Positions 43,506-52,201 are shown, counted from the first letter of the stretch. The stretch is 64,000 nt of DNA from Williamsia muralis NBRC 105860 (GCF_001598915.1 NZ_BDAP01000009.1:1-64000); one strand, 5' to 3'. The notes: generated from the letters alone by a model not told the origin. Translations and numbers: made by a program.

Positions 43506-43721
43506 ATGGACGAATTGGTTCGGGTTTCCGAGGGCAGGATGCTGGGAGGCGTGTGCACCGGCATCGCACGACGGTACGGCTGGGACGTGAATGCGGTGCG
43601 CGTGGCATTCGTGGTCTCGTGCCTGCTGCCGGGACCGCAGCTTGTCGTTTACCTGGCTCTCTGGTTGGTGATGCCGATGCAGGGGAAGACCGTTCCCGCC
43701 GGCGGGGTCACGCCGGTCTGA
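43506..43721 (+). CDS. PspC-domain membrane protein
   Basis: A 71-residue protein consisting of a single PspC domain: VRVSEGRMLGGVCTGIARRY precedes a membrane segment (FVVSCLLPGPQLVVYLALWLVMP). PspC-type proteins sense or transmit envelope stress in other bacteria. ATG 43506 has aggaatgac-type spacing after agaaagga. Its last 14 bases overlap the end of the convergent lysoplasmalogenase gene. Confidence 0.85.
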   Translation: MDELVRVSEGRMLGGVCTGIARRYGWDVNAVRVAFVVSCLLPGPQLVVYLALWLVMPMQGKTVPAGGVTPV

Positions 43722-44439
43722 CGATGCCTGCGGCATGGCGACGCCGGGCCAGTGAGTCGACGCCGTCGAGCAGGAACATCTGGGCGACGAAGTAGGTCGA
43801 CAGCACGGTTGCCTCGCTCATCGCGCGTGGGAGATTGCCGCGCAACAGATACCGGCGATTCATCAGGATCGCATCGGACAGCATGAACAGGATCCCACCC
43901 GTTGCCAGTCGGCGGGTGGGATCGCCTCGTGTGCCCGACGACAGGCACGGGTCGGCGGCCGTGGCCGCCATCACCGACAAGGCTGCTCCGTAGGTACCGA
44001 GTACGGGCAGCAGCCTGGGCTGGTTCAGGATCAGCAGTGCAGCAACCTCGTTCATCACCGTGAACCGGGGGAGCAGTCGTCGACGTGTCGGCCGGGCACC
44101 GTGTCGGGTGAACAGACCGAGGTAGGCCAGGTGTGCCGCGCCGAACATGGTTGCGCCGGTCTGTATGTGCCGGTCTTTACCGGGACCGTCGGCGAACTCT
44201 TCGCGATACATGAAGTAGTCGCCGGCTGCCGAGGCGACGATCGTGGCGGCCAGCAATGCGTTGTCCGCCGGGGCCCGTCGCTTCGTGCCTCGGGCAACGG
44301 TGATCGCCAACATTCCCAGCGCTGCCGGCTTGACGACAGCGACCACCGGCCGGTGGCGAACAGCTCCCGCTGCCGCCACCAACACGGTGGTCACCGCAAA
44401 CGCCTTGCGCTCCGGATACTTCCAGCCGGATACCTGCAT
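43708..44439 (-). CDS. YhhN/TMEM86 family protein (lysoplasmalogenase-like)
   Basis: A 243-residue integral membrane protein with about seven to eight segments. YhhN marks: VVKPAALGMLAIT in the second segment, AGDYFMYREE, AHLAYLGLF, and GILFMLSDAILMNRRY toward the C-terminus. Characterised relatives hydrolyse the vinyl-ether bond of lysoplasmalogens; activity in plasmalogen-poor actinobacteria is uncertain. It is followed six bases before by the secreted lipase gene, on the same strand. Confidence 0.8.
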   Translation of the reverse strand: MQVSGWKYPERKAFAVTTVLVAAAGAVRHRPVVAVVKPAALGMLAITVARGTKRRAPADNALLAATIVASAAGDYFMYREEFADGPGKDRHIQTGATMFGAAHLAYLGLFTRHGARPTRRRLLPRFTVMNEVAALLILNQPRLLPVLGTYGAALSVMAATAADPCLSSGTRGDPTRRLATGGILFMLSDAILMNRRYLLRGNLPRAMSEATVLSTYFVAQMFLLDGVDSLARRRHAAGIVRPA

Positions 44440-44445
44440 GTCTGG

Positions 44446-45618
44446 TCAGCCCGCGAAGAGTCTCTCGACGAACCCTGAGGCATCAGGCAATGCGGCCGCA
44501 GCCGTGCCCTGACCGTCGGACGGATACGTCCGGATCGTCACGTTCTGTCCCGACGCCTGAACCCTGTTGATGAAGTCGAGTGTGTACGGCAGCACAACCG
44601 TGGTGTCGAGAAGGCCCTGTCCGATGAACACCGGCTTGTCGTAGCCGCGATCAGGAACACCGAGATAGGCGTCGACGACGGGCCTGATGTTCGGGATCGA
44701 CGCGACCGGCTTGGTGAACAACTCGTTGAGTCCGGTCGAGGCGACCGAGCGCTGCAGTTCGGCGGAACACACCTTGAGGGCCTTGTCCACGAGTGCCTTG
44801 CCCTCGGTGCTGAGGTAGGAGTTCAGATTGAGCTCCGGGTACGAGCCGCGGATACCGGCGATCGCATAGAGCACCTCGGCGGTGAGATCGGTGGGCAGCG
44901 GCACGGGGATGAAACCCGGTCCGGCACTGAGCACCAGTTCGCCCAGGTTGGCGGGCACGCTGGTGGTCACCGCGCCCCGGAAGTCGAGCTCTGGGCCCTG
45001 CCATGTGATGGCGTTGCGCGCAGTCGCCAGCGCCGAGGTCGCCCCACTCCCGTTCCCGTTGACGATCCACTCGTCGGACAGGTCCGGGGTGATGTCGTGG
45101 GCGGCCTTGACCGCGTCGACGATGTTGCGTGCCTTGATGTCGCCCTGCAGGTCCGGCGTGGCCCCTTCGACACCGAGACCGGCGTAGTCCGAGGCGACCA
45201 CGGCGTAGCCCTTGCGGAGCCAGGGGGTGATGTCGTTCCAGTGGGCGGCGGATTCGGTCTTGCCCGACCAGGACGGCGCGCACTTGTCGGCCAGGCCGAC
45301 GGTGTCGTGCGCCCATGCGATCACCGGCCAGCCACCCTCGGGCGCAGTGCCTCTCGGCAGGTACACCGCGGCACTGCTGATCTCGCTCCGATTTTCGGCC
45401 GCGGTGGTCCAGTACGTGAAGCGGTCGGCGCTGCCGGCGCCGGTGACCCAGCGGTCGTCTGGCAGACCGATGTTGGCGTGGACGGTGCCCGAGGTGGCGG
45501 TCGGCGCGGCGGCTGCGACGCCGGTCCCGATCGCGGTGGCAACGGTCGCGGCCAGGGCAGCAACGGTCAGACCGCTGACACCCATCCGTCGCAGTGCTTG
45601 TGTGTGAACACTTTTCAT
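44446..45618 (-). CDS. Secreted lipase/alpha-beta hydrolase (LIP family)
   Basis: A 390-residue exported hydrolase. Signal peptide: basic start, LTVAALAATVATAIGTGVAA, cleavage near AAA-APT at residue 38. The nucleophile elbow is GNGSGA, the fold shows IAWAHDTVGLADKCAPS (His-containing strand-turn) and, near the end, PVFIGQGLLDTTVVLP with the probable acid Asp. Matches the fungal/actinobacterial secretory lipase (LIP) family. It is the middle of a minus-strand run of secreted products. Confidence 0.82.
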   Translation of the reverse strand: MKSVHTQALRRMGVSGLTVAALAATVATAIGTGVAAAAPTATSGTVHANIGLPDDRWVTGAGSADRFTYWTTAAENRSEISSAAVYLPRGTAPEGGWPVIAWAHDTVGLADKCAPSWSGKTESAAHWNDITPWLRKGYAVVASDYAGLGVEGATPDLQGDIKARNIVDAVKAAHDITPDLSDEWIVNGNGSGATSALATARNAITWQGPELDFRGAVTTSVPANLGELVLSAGPGFIPVPLPTDLTAEVLYAIAGIRGSYPELNLNSYLSTEGKALVDKALKVCSAELQRSVASTGLNELFTKPVASIPNIRPVVDAYLGVPDRGYDKPVFIGQGLLDTTVVLPYTLDFINRVQASGQNVTIRTYPSDGQGTAAAALPDASGFVERLFAG

Positions 45619-45650
45619 GACTTCTCCTACAAGAAAACGCTGATACCGAG

Positions 45651-46517
45651 CTACGCCTGGGTGATCCCGATCATCGGGAAGAAGAAGCAGCTGCGGTTTC
45701 CGTTCTGGACGGTGCCGAAGACTGCGGACAACACTGTGCCGTTGCCCGTCTCCACCGGTGCCAGACGGGCACCCTTGACGCTGACGTTGTTCACCACGGC
45801 CGAGATGCGCTCGGCGATCGCGGTGCGGATTGCGGCCGGGAAGGAGGCGGGGACGTTCTTCATCAGCAGGTCGACGATCGTCGTGCCCACCGGCGCCATG
45901 TCCGCGAAACCGCCCTTGAGGGTGTTCACGTTGAACCAGGCGACCTGCATGCCCGTGGCTGCGCCGTCGGCAGTGATGCCGGCCGGGAAGAAGCCGAAGA
46001 GCGTCTCACCGTCTTTGATCAGGTTGGCGTCGAGTCCTTCGGGAAGCTTCAGCCCGGGCAGGAAGTAGGGGCCCGGAATCGCTCCACCTACTGCGGGGAC
46101 CAATCCGAGCGGATTGGATTCGGTCGGGGCTGTGCAGTTGAAGGCCGCCGACGGGTTGATGAAGCTCTGGATGCCGAGCTTGCGCAGGCTCTCGTTCGCT
46201 TCGGCGAGAAGGCCGAACATGTCCGAGGAGTCAGCTGCCGGCGTGGCCGCTGTGCCGGCGACCTCGGTCGGCACCTGACCTGTTCCGCCCAGGAGTGCTT
46301 TCGCCGCGGCCAGGGCGGTCGGATCTCCCGAGGTCTTCTTCAGCGTTCCGATCGCCGAGGTGAGTTCGGCGTCGCTGGGGGTGTGCTTCGGAGCGGTGAG
46401 GGTCGTGTTGATCGGTGCCGCAGGCTCGGCCGAAGCCAGGGCAGGCATCAGCAGCGCTCCGGACGCTGCGATCGCTAGTGCGGCGACGCCTCGGCGAAGC
46501 ATTGGTGAGCTGGGCAT
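45651..46517 (-). CDS. Secreted protein, paralogue of the 46763 product
   Basis: A 288-residue exported protein of unknown role. Signal peptide: MLRRGVAALAIAASGALLMP with cleavage after ALASA near residue 30. The mature N-terminal part is helical and low-complexity (TPSDAELTSAIGTLKKTSGD), and the C-terminal ~150 residues form a domain whose end (GTVLSAVFGTV ... SCFFFPMIGIT) is clearly related to the end of the next gene's product (GRVISAIYGNV ... SCTIIPTVGL). The domain has Cys residues positioned for a disulfide (FNCTAP, RSCFF). ATG 46517 is preceded by aaggggg. Confidence 0.75.
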   Translation of the reverse strand: MPSSPMLRRGVAALAIAASGALLMPALASAEPAAPINTTLTAPKHTPSDAELTSAIGTLKKTSGDPTALAAAKALLGGTGQVPTEVAGTAATPAADSSDMFGLLAEANESLRKLGIQSFINPSAAFNCTAPTESNPLGLVPAVGGAIPGPYFLPGLKLPEGLDANLIKDGETLFGFFPAGITADGAATGMQVAWFNVNTLKGGFADMAPVGTTIVDLLMKNVPASFPAAIRTAIAERISAVVNNVSVKGARLAPVETGNGTVLSAVFGTVQNGNRSCFFFPMIGITQA

Positions 46518-46714
46518 GGTTCCCCCTTGAAGAGAATGATGATGGGCCACCTGTTACCCGTGTGACAGATGTGGCCAATGGTGCGCTTGTTACACACAAC
46601 CATGTGATTCAAGGAGAAGGCAAGCTGCGACGCCGACCTGTGATGCAACTGCTACCGTTCCGGTTTCCCTGCGGGTCAACGGATCTCGGCGGGACTGTTC
46701 GCAATGAGAAAAGA

Positions 46715-46746
46715 AACAGGCGCCGACCAGATGGTCGGCGCCTGTT
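46715..46746 (-). terminator. Rho-independent terminator
   Basis: A perfect 15-bp inverted repeat (arms 46715-46729 and 46732-46746) with a two-base centre. Read on the minus strand the stem is followed by TTTCTTTTC, the expected U-rich tail. It terminates the gene ending at 46763 and separates it from the paralogue starting at 46517. Confidence 0.85.
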
Positions 46747-46762
46747 GCTGTGCGGGGGAGGG

Positions 46763-47587
46763 CTAGATGTTCATCAAGCCGACGGTCGGGATGATGGTGC
46801 AGCTGACCACCTTGCCCTCGGTCTTTGTGGTGACGTTGCCGTAGATGGCCGAGATGACCCGGCCCTTACCGGTTTTCGCGATCGTGGTGAAAGTTCCGGG
46901 ACCCTCGGCGACGTTGATCTTCTCGTTGCGCTGCAGGCTCTGCTGGCCGGTCTTGCCGGTGTCGATGTTGACCCAGGCCACGGTCAGCGGGGCTTCTTTG
47001 TTGTTCACTGCGGGCCCGGTGCCGAGGCTGGTGTAGACGAAGCCGGCTTCGCCGCGGGCGGGGCCGGGAGCGGGTGCCTGCTGCGGTCCTGCGGTCGCGA
47101 GCGCGGTGCCCACGGAGTTGCCTCCGGGAATGCACCCGTTACCCAGGGTCGGGTAGAGGAATTGCTGGATCACGGGTGCGCCGGGGCCGGTGGGAATGGC
47201 GGGACCGCCACCGCCGGTGCCCTCGAGGAAGCTGATGACACGATCCCAGATCTTCGCGAGGTCTGGCGGCAGTCCGGAGTCGGCTGCCAGGGTCTTGGCG
47301 TTCGCCATCAGATCGGCATTGACCTTGCCGTCGGGGCCCGGGGTCGCGGCCGAACCGATGATCGCCGGGACGAATGCGCCCAGCGACTGCAGTGTGGCCT
47401 CGCTGACCTTGGGTGTCGGCGCCGGGGCCGGTGCGGCGGAGGCCGTGGCCGGCAGTGCGAGCGCAGCGCTGGCGGCAACCGCGACGGCCGTGACGACCCG
47501 GCGGGCGGAAAGGTTGGGCAACGGCTTGCGTGAACGCTTGCTGCTGCGACCTGTCGGCTCACTGAATAGCACTGTGTGGTGTCCCAT
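46763..47587 (-). CDS. Secreted protein, paralogue of the 45651 product
   Basis: A 274-residue exported protein of unknown role with a long basic lead (KPLPNLSARRVVTAV) and hydrophobic core AVAVAASAALALPATASAAP, cleavage around residue 47. An Ala/Pro-rich linker precedes a helical stretch (LGAFVPAIIGSA) and a C-terminal domain ending GRVISAIYGNV and SCTIIPTVGL, similar to the neighbouring gene's end. Cys in NGCIPGG and VSCTII may pair. GTG/ATG 47587 is the chosen start (ATG); a longer frame upstream has no signal peptide. Confidence 0.72.
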   Translation of the reverse strand: MGHHTVLFSEPTGRSSKRSRKPLPNLSARRVVTAVAVAASAALALPATASAAPAPAPTPKVSEATLQSLGAFVPAIIGSAATPGPDGKVNADLMANAKTLAADSGLPPDLAKIWDRVISFLEGTGGGGPAIPTGPGAPVIQQFLYPTLGNGCIPGGNSVGTALATAGPQQAPAPGPARGEAGFVYTSLGTGPAVNNKEAPLTVAWVNIDTGKTGQQSLQRNEKINVAEGPGTFTTIAKTGKGRVISAIYGNVTTKTEGKVVSCTIIPTVGLMNI

Positions 47588-47746
47588 CTTGCGTTGATTG
47601 CCCGCGATCTGACGGCTGGTGTGTAAATCGCCGTGCTGACGGTAACCGTTCCGTGACCATCCCGCCAACAGGGGGACGCGCCGCGAGAATCGATTTCTGT
47701 CGCCAGGGGACCATAGCGTGTTACTGGAGTGACTCATGGGGCTGGA

Positions 47747-47765
47747 GACACAATTGTTATGTGTC
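47747..47765. promoter_or_regulatory. Inverted repeat upstream of thiB
   Basis: GACACAATTGTTATGTGTC has 6-bp arms around a seven-base AT core, 95 bp before the thiB start. It lies in the 273-bp gap between two divergent genes and is locally AT-rich, so an operator is plausible. The regulator is not identifiable. I see no TPP riboswitch landmarks in this gap. Confidence 0.35.
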
Positions 47766-47860
47766 ATTCGGGCCACGACCTCGCGCACTGGGCGAGAGGG
47801 TTCCGTCGAGTGCCTGGTTAGATCATTGATGACCAGCACCACCGCACCTCTGGAGGCTCG

Positions 47861-48892
47861 ATGCGTCGACGACATCAACTCGTAGCAGCGCTGATCGCTG
47901 CCGCGGTCGCCACGACCGCCTTGAGCGCCTGTGGCGACTCGGACACCAGCGACGAGGTGGTGTTGCTCACCCACGACTCGTTTGTGCTGCCGGACGAACT
48001 CCTGGCCACCTTCGAGGACCAGACCGGACTGACCCTGAAGGTGGTCAAGGAAGCCGATGCGGGTCAGCTGTCGTCCTCGGTCGCCCTCACGGCCGGATCG
48101 CCTCGCGGCGACGCCGTGTACGGCATCGACAACACCTTCGCGTCCCGGGTCATCGACGCCGGTGCCCTGGCGGAGTACACCAGCCCCGACAACGCGCTCG
48201 GACCCGCCGACGACGCGTTGCCGCCCCCCAACCTGCTCACCGCCGTCGACCGGGGAGACGTCTGCGTGAACGTGGACAACACCTGGTTCGCCGACCGCAA
48301 CCTGCCCGCACCCCGGAACCTGGCCGACCTCACCGATCCGCGGTACCGCGGGCTGACCGTCGCCATGGATCCCGCTACGTCATCACCCGGAATGGCGTTC
48401 CTGCTCGCGACCATCGCCGCCTACCCGGATGGGGTGAACGGCGGATGGCGGGGCTACTGGCAGCGACTGCGCGACAACGAGGTGGCCATCGCGCCCGGAT
48501 GGACCGAGGCCTACAACCAGGAGTTCACCGCGGGTGAGGGCAAGGGCTCCAAGCCGATCGTCGTCTCCTACGCATCGTCGCCCGCGTTTCTCCCCACCAC
48601 CACCGCCTTGCTCGACACCTGCTTCGAGCAGATCGAGTACGCCGGCGTGCTGCGCGGCGCGTCGAACGAAGACGGCGCCAAGAAAGTCATCGACTACTTG
48701 ATCAGTGAGCCCGTTCAGGCGGCGCTTCCCGAGTCGATGTACGTCTACCCGGTCCGTGAAGGAACACCTCTGCCCGCCGACTGGGCTCAGCACGCTCCCG
48801 AGCCCGAGTCCGCCGCAACCATGCCCGCCGACGAGATCGCGACGAACCGCGAAGCGTGGCAACAGGAGTGGCGCACCGTGATGGGCCGCTGA
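47861..48892 (+). CDS. thiB: Thiamine ABC transporter substrate-binding lipoprotein
   Basis: A 343-residue binding protein. Lipobox ALSAC gives the lipidated Cys near residue 24. ThiB landmarks: VVLLTHDSFVLPDELLATF, GDAVYGIDNTFASRVIDAG, DVCVNVDNTWFAD, ATSSPGMAFLLATIAAYPDG, WTEAYNQEF and VSYASSPAF, with CFEQIEYAGVLRGA near the end. Binds thiamine or its phosphates outside the membrane. ATG 47861 has ctggagg upstream. The permease and ATPase genes follow directly, forming a complete ThiBPQ operon. Confidence 0.9.
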   Translation: MRRRHQLVAALIAAAVATTALSACGDSDTSDEVVLLTHDSFVLPDELLATFEDQTGLTLKVVKEADAGQLSSSVALTAGSPRGDAVYGIDNTFASRVIDAGALAEYTSPDNALGPADDALPPPNLLTAVDRGDVCVNVDNTWFADRNLPAPRNLADLTDPRYRGLTVAMDPATSSPGMAFLLATIAAYPDGVNGGWRGYWQRLRDNEVAIAPGWTEAYNQEFTAGEGKGSKPIVVSYASSPAFLPTTTALLDTCFEQIEYAGVLRGASNEDGAKKVIDYLISEPVQAALPESMYVYPVREGTPLPADWAQHAPEPESAATMPADEIATNREAWQQEWRTVMGR

Positions 48893-48897
48893 TCGAG

Positions 48898-50532
48898 GTG
48901 CCGACGGCTCGGCCGGCACATTCGGCCATGTCCGGCCGAGTGGCGGTGACGGCTCTGGGCGCGGCCCCGCTGGTGTTCGTGGCGGTGATGTTCGGCTGGC
49001 CACTCGTGGCCTTGGCGGAGCGGGCGTTCGCCGGCCGCTCCGCGTCGAACCTGTGGCAGCTTCTCGATGGCGCCAACGCCGCACACCTGCTGTGGTTCAC
49101 CGTCGCGCAGGCGGCCGCGTCCACTGCCCTCACCCTGCTGATCGGCCTTCCGCTCGCGTGGGTGCTGTCCACCTATGAACTCCGGGGTGCGCTGCTGCTG
49201 AGGGTGCTCGTCACCATCCCTTTTGTCCTGCCCACTGTTGTTGTCGGCGTTGCGTTCTCAGCTCTGCTGGGTGATCGCGGTCCGCTCGCCGGACTTGATC
49301 TCGCCGCATCGGTCTGGGCAATCCTTTTGGCGCACATGTTCTTCAATGTCGCAGTGGTGGTGCGCACGGTCGGGTCGGTGTGGTCCGGAATAGATCCTCG
49401 CTCCGAGCAGGCCGCCCGGACTCTCGGAGCCGGACCCGTTCGCGTGTTCCGCACGATCACCTTGCCCGCGTTGGCCCCGGCCATCGCCTCTGCGGCATCA
49501 GTGGTGTTCCTGTTCTGCGCGACCAGCTTCGGGGTCATCCTGATACTCGGTGGCGGCAGATTCAACACGCTGGAGACCGAGATCTACCGGCAGGCAATCG
49601 GCTTCTTCCAGCTACCTGCTGCGGTTGCGCTCTCGATGGTCCAGATCGTCGTGGTCGCGGTGGTGGTCGCGATCAGCGCGATCCTCGGGCGCCGGGCCCG
49701 CGCGACAGCTGCTCCGCGATATCGCAGGCGACCACGCGGCCGTGAATGGCCGGTGATCGGCTCGATCCTCGGGGTGTCCGGGGTGATCCTGCTGGCCCCA
49801 CCGGCAATCCTGGTGCTGCGCTCGGTGCGACCCACCGTGGGTGGGAGCTGGAATCTGGACGGTTACCGGGCGCTGTCGGAGTCGGTGAACGGTCAGACAC
49901 CACTGGACACCATGCGGTATTCGCTGGTCAGTGCGACGTGGGCGACGGTCATCGCGATGGTCCTCGGTCTTGCCGGCGCCGTTGCCATCTCCCGGGCGAC
50001 GGGGTGGTCGGGCAGTGTTGCCACGGTGATCACCATGCTCCCGCTGGGGGTCAGCGCGGTGACCGTCGGCCTCGGGTACCTCGTTGTCCTGACGACGATG
50101 CCGCGGGAGGTGAGCACCTCGCCGGCCATCGTGCCCGCGGTGCAGGCCCTGATCGCATGTCCACTGGTCATTCGGATCCTCGTGCCGGCAATGGGTCTGA
50201 TCGACCAGCGGCTGCGTCAGGCGACGGCCACCCTGGGAGCCGGTCCGTGGCGGGTGTGGTGGACCGTCGACTTCCCGGTCATCAGGCGAGCACTGTGCGC
50301 TGCAGCGGGTTTCGCTTTTGTCATCGCGCTCGGGGAGTTCGGGGCGACCAGTTTTGTCGCTCGTCCCGACACCACGACGGTGCCGGTACTGATCGGTTCG
50401 TCCCTTGCCAGGCCCGGGTCGGGCAACTTCGCGACCGCGATGGCGTGCTCGGTGATGATGCTGGTGGTGACTGCCGTGGTGGTCACCCTGATCGAGGTCG
50501 TCCGTCGCGAAGAACGGGGAGGCGAGTTCTGA
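48898..50532 (+). CDS. thiP: Thiamine ABC transporter permease
   Basis: A 544-residue double permease with twelve predicted membrane segments in two BPD-transport domains. Each half has a coupling loop: EQAARTLGAGPVRVFRTITL in the first and RQATATLGAGPWRVWWTVDF in the second. Single-chain two-domain permeases of this length are typical of ThiP and its iron (FbpB) relatives; ThiB next door decides for thiamine. GTG 48898, six bases after thiB, is the preferred start; ATG 48928 is possible. Confidence 0.88.
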   Translation: MPTARPAHSAMSGRVAVTALGAAPLVFVAVMFGWPLVALAERAFAGRSASNLWQLLDGANAAHLLWFTVAQAAASTALTLLIGLPLAWVLSTYELRGALLLRVLVTIPFVLPTVVVGVAFSALLGDRGPLAGLDLAASVWAILLAHMFFNVAVVVRTVGSVWSGIDPRSEQAARTLGAGPVRVFRTITLPALAPAIASAASVVFLFCATSFGVILILGGGRFNTLETEIYRQAIGFFQLPAAVALSMVQIVVVAVVVAISAILGRRARATAAPRYRRRPRGREWPVIGSILGVSGVILLAPPAILVLRSVRPTVGGSWNLDGYRALSESVNGQTPLDTMRYSLVSATWATVIAMVLGLAGAVAISRATGWSGSVATVITMLPLGVSAVTVGLGYLVVLTTMPREVSTSPAIVPAVQALIACPLVIRILVPAMGLIDQRLRQATATLGAGPWRVWWTVDFPVIRRALCAAAGFAFVIALGEFGATSFVARPDTTTVPVLIGSSLARPGSGNFATAMACSVMMLVVTAVVVTLIEVVRREERGGEF

Positions 50533-50533
50533 G

Positions 50534-51580
50534 ATGCTCCAATTGTCCTCTGTGACAGTCGGTTATCGGTCCGAAACCGTCCTCGACGACCTCAGCTTGT
50601 CGATCGGCACCGAGGGATCGGCCATCACGGCACTGCTGGGTCCGTCGGGATGTGGCAAATCCACCCTCATCCGTGCCATCGCCGGCCTGGAACCACTGAC
50701 CGGCGGCACGATCACGTTCGACGGAGCGGATCTGGCGCCGATCGCGACCCATCGGCGCGACTTCGGGGTGGTGTTCCAGGACGGACAGTTGCTGCCCGGA
50801 CGCAGCGTCGCAGACAACATCGGATACGGATTGCGTGCCCGACGCTGGCGTAGAGATGCCACCGCCGCCCGGGTGGCCGAGATGCTCGACCTGGTTGATC
50901 TCTCCGGCTACGGGAACCGGCAGGTCGCCGAGTTGTCGGGTGGGCAGCAGCAGCGGGTGGCCCTGGCCCGCGCTCTTGCCCCTCGTCCTCGCCTGTTGTT
51001 GCTCGACGAACCACTTTCGGCCCTCGATCGGCAACTTCGTGAACGACTCGCCGTCGAGATCGCCGAGATCATCGACGCCACAGGCACTCCCACCATCGTG
51101 GTGACCCACGACCACACCGAGGCGGCGTTGATGGCCGACCACATCGCCGTCATGGACCGGGGCCGGATCATCCAGCACGACGACCCGGCGTCGTTGTGGC
51201 GCGCACCGCGAAACGAGCGGGTCGCTCGGTTCATCGGGTGCACGACCATCTGCCAAGGGACCGTTCGTGCGGGTGTGTTGGACAGCGACCTCGGTGCGGT
51301 CGCACTGGATGTTCCCGATGGGCGAGTGCGAATAGGGCTACGGCCGGATGCCGTCACGGCCGTACCGCTTGCCGATGCCGGGCAGTCGGCGCCCGTGGGA
51401 ACGGTGCGGCATGTGGCGTCGCTGCCGGAGGGGACACGAGTGCGGCTGTCGGTGGCGGGAATCGATGTCGATGCCGTGAGCAGCGCTGCGGTGTCGTTGG
51501 GTGATCGGATGGCGATTGCGCTCGACGCACACCGGCTTGCGGTCATCACCGAACACAGCACGGAGGACGCCGATGCGTGA
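50534..51580 (+). CDS. thiQ: Thiamine ABC transporter ATP-binding protein
   Basis: A 348-residue ABC ATPase. Walker A GPSGCGKST, Q-loop VFQDGQLLPG, signature ELSGGQQQRVA, Walker B LLLLDEPLSALD, H-loop VTHDHTEA. About 100 C-terminal residues form a TOBE-like domain, longer than in the short enterobacterial ThiQ. It drives uptake through ThiP. The start lies one base after the thiP stop, and its last eight bases overlap mutT2. Confidence 0.88.
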   Translation: MLQLSSVTVGYRSETVLDDLSLSIGTEGSAITALLGPSGCGKSTLIRAIAGLEPLTGGTITFDGADLAPIATHRRDFGVVFQDGQLLPGRSVADNIGYGLRARRWRRDATAARVAEMLDLVDLSGYGNRQVAELSGGQQQRVALARALAPRPRLLLLDEPLSALDRQLRERLAVEIAEIIDATGTPTIVVTHDHTEAALMADHIAVMDRGRIIQHDDPASLWRAPRNERVARFIGCTTICQGTVRAGVLDSDLGAVALDVPDGRVRIGLRPDAVTAVPLADAGQSAPVGTVRHVASLPEGTRVRLSVAGIDVDAVSSAAVSLGDRMAIALDAHRLAVITEHSTEDADA

Positions 51581-51992
51581 AGTCGTCGCCGGGGCAGTGA
51601 TCGGGGATGGTCGGCTGCTGCTCGCGCAACGGACCTATCCCACGGAGGTCGCCGGGTTGTGGGAACTGCCTGGCGGAAAGGTCGAGGCGGGGGAGACCCG
51701 TGAACAAGCCCTGCGCCGCGAACTCGGCGAGGAACTCGGCATCGAGGTACGAGTCGGTCGGCAACTAGGGGACCCCGTACCGTTGCGCGCCGACCTCGTC
51801 CTGGTCGCGCTGGCCGCTGATCTGATCAAGGGGTCGCCCCGCCCGGCGGAACACTCGGCCGTGCGGTGGGTCGAGACTCCGGAACTCGAGTCGATGGCGG
51901 CGCGGGGTGAACTCGTGCCTGCGGACGCTGCCTGGCTAGATGACCTGATCGAACTGCTGGCCGTCAGGCAGCGCGGGAACGGACCTTCTTGA
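51573..51992 (+). CDS. mutT2: MutT2-like (d)NTP pyrophosphohydrolase (Nudix)
   Basis: A 139-residue Nudix hydrolase. Nudix box complete: GGKVEAGETREQALRRELGE ELGI. Small MutT proteins sanitise nucleotide pools (8-oxo-dGTP or 5-methyl-dCTP/dCTP). Its place just before typA matches mutT2 (Rv1160) of M. tuberculosis. ATG 51573 overlaps thiQ by eight bases. Its end overlaps the convergent 60-residue gene by 29 bases. Confidence 0.82.
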   Translation: MREVVAGAVIGDGRLLLAQRTYPTEVAGLWELPGGKVEAGETREQALRRELGEELGIEVRVGRQLGDPVPLRADLVLVALAADLIKGSPRPAEHSAVRWVETPELESMAARGELVPADAAWLDDLIELLAVRQRGNGPS

Positions 51993-52146
51993 GGGCTTTG
52001 GTGAGTTCCTTGTTGGACATGCCCTGATCAGCGAACTTCTGCATCTTGTGGATCACCACGGGGCAGCGAAGGCACCGGGTGGACGATCGGCAGCACTTCT
52101 TTTTCGCCTTCATGCTGCAGACATCTGCCGCCTTCTTCTTGCCCAC
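51964..52146 (-). CDS. Small Cys-rich basic protein
   Basis: A 60-residue Lys-rich protein with five Cys: C10, C18, C19, C25 and C28 in the arrangement C-x7-CC-x5-C-x2-C, spaced like a zinc or iron-sulfur knuckle. The rest is an amphipathic helix (VIHKMQKFADQGMSNKELTK). No function is known to me. GTG 52146 has agagg eight bases upstream. An IdeR-type iron box lies 37 bp upstream over its likely -10, so iron-repressed expression is inferred. It converges on and overlaps mutT2. Confidence 0.75.
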   Translation of the reverse strand: MGKKKAADVCSMKAKKKCCRSSTRCLRCPVVIHKMQKFADQGMSNKELTKALKKVRSRAA

Positions 52147-52182
52147 TGCTGACCTCTTCGCGTCGGTGCGTACCCGGAAAAG

Positions 52183-52201
52183 TTAGGTTAGCAGCACCTT
52201 A
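52183..52201 (-). promoter_or_regulatory. IdeR/DtxR-type iron box
   Basis: TTAGGTTAGCAGCACCTTA matches 16 of 19 positions of the TWAGGTWAGSCTWACCTWA iron-box consensus, with a perfect left half. On the minus strand it overlaps a -10-like TAACTT (52180-52185), whose start would give a 26-nt leader to the GTG at 52146. Repression by Fe-IdeR of the small Cys-rich gene is the likely role; action on typA at 52320 is less likely. Confidence 0.6.

Noticed and set aside
47588-47860. TPP riboswitch before thiB
   Set aside because: I looked for the conserved TPP core and P1 stem by eye and could not find them; not excluded without a covariance search.
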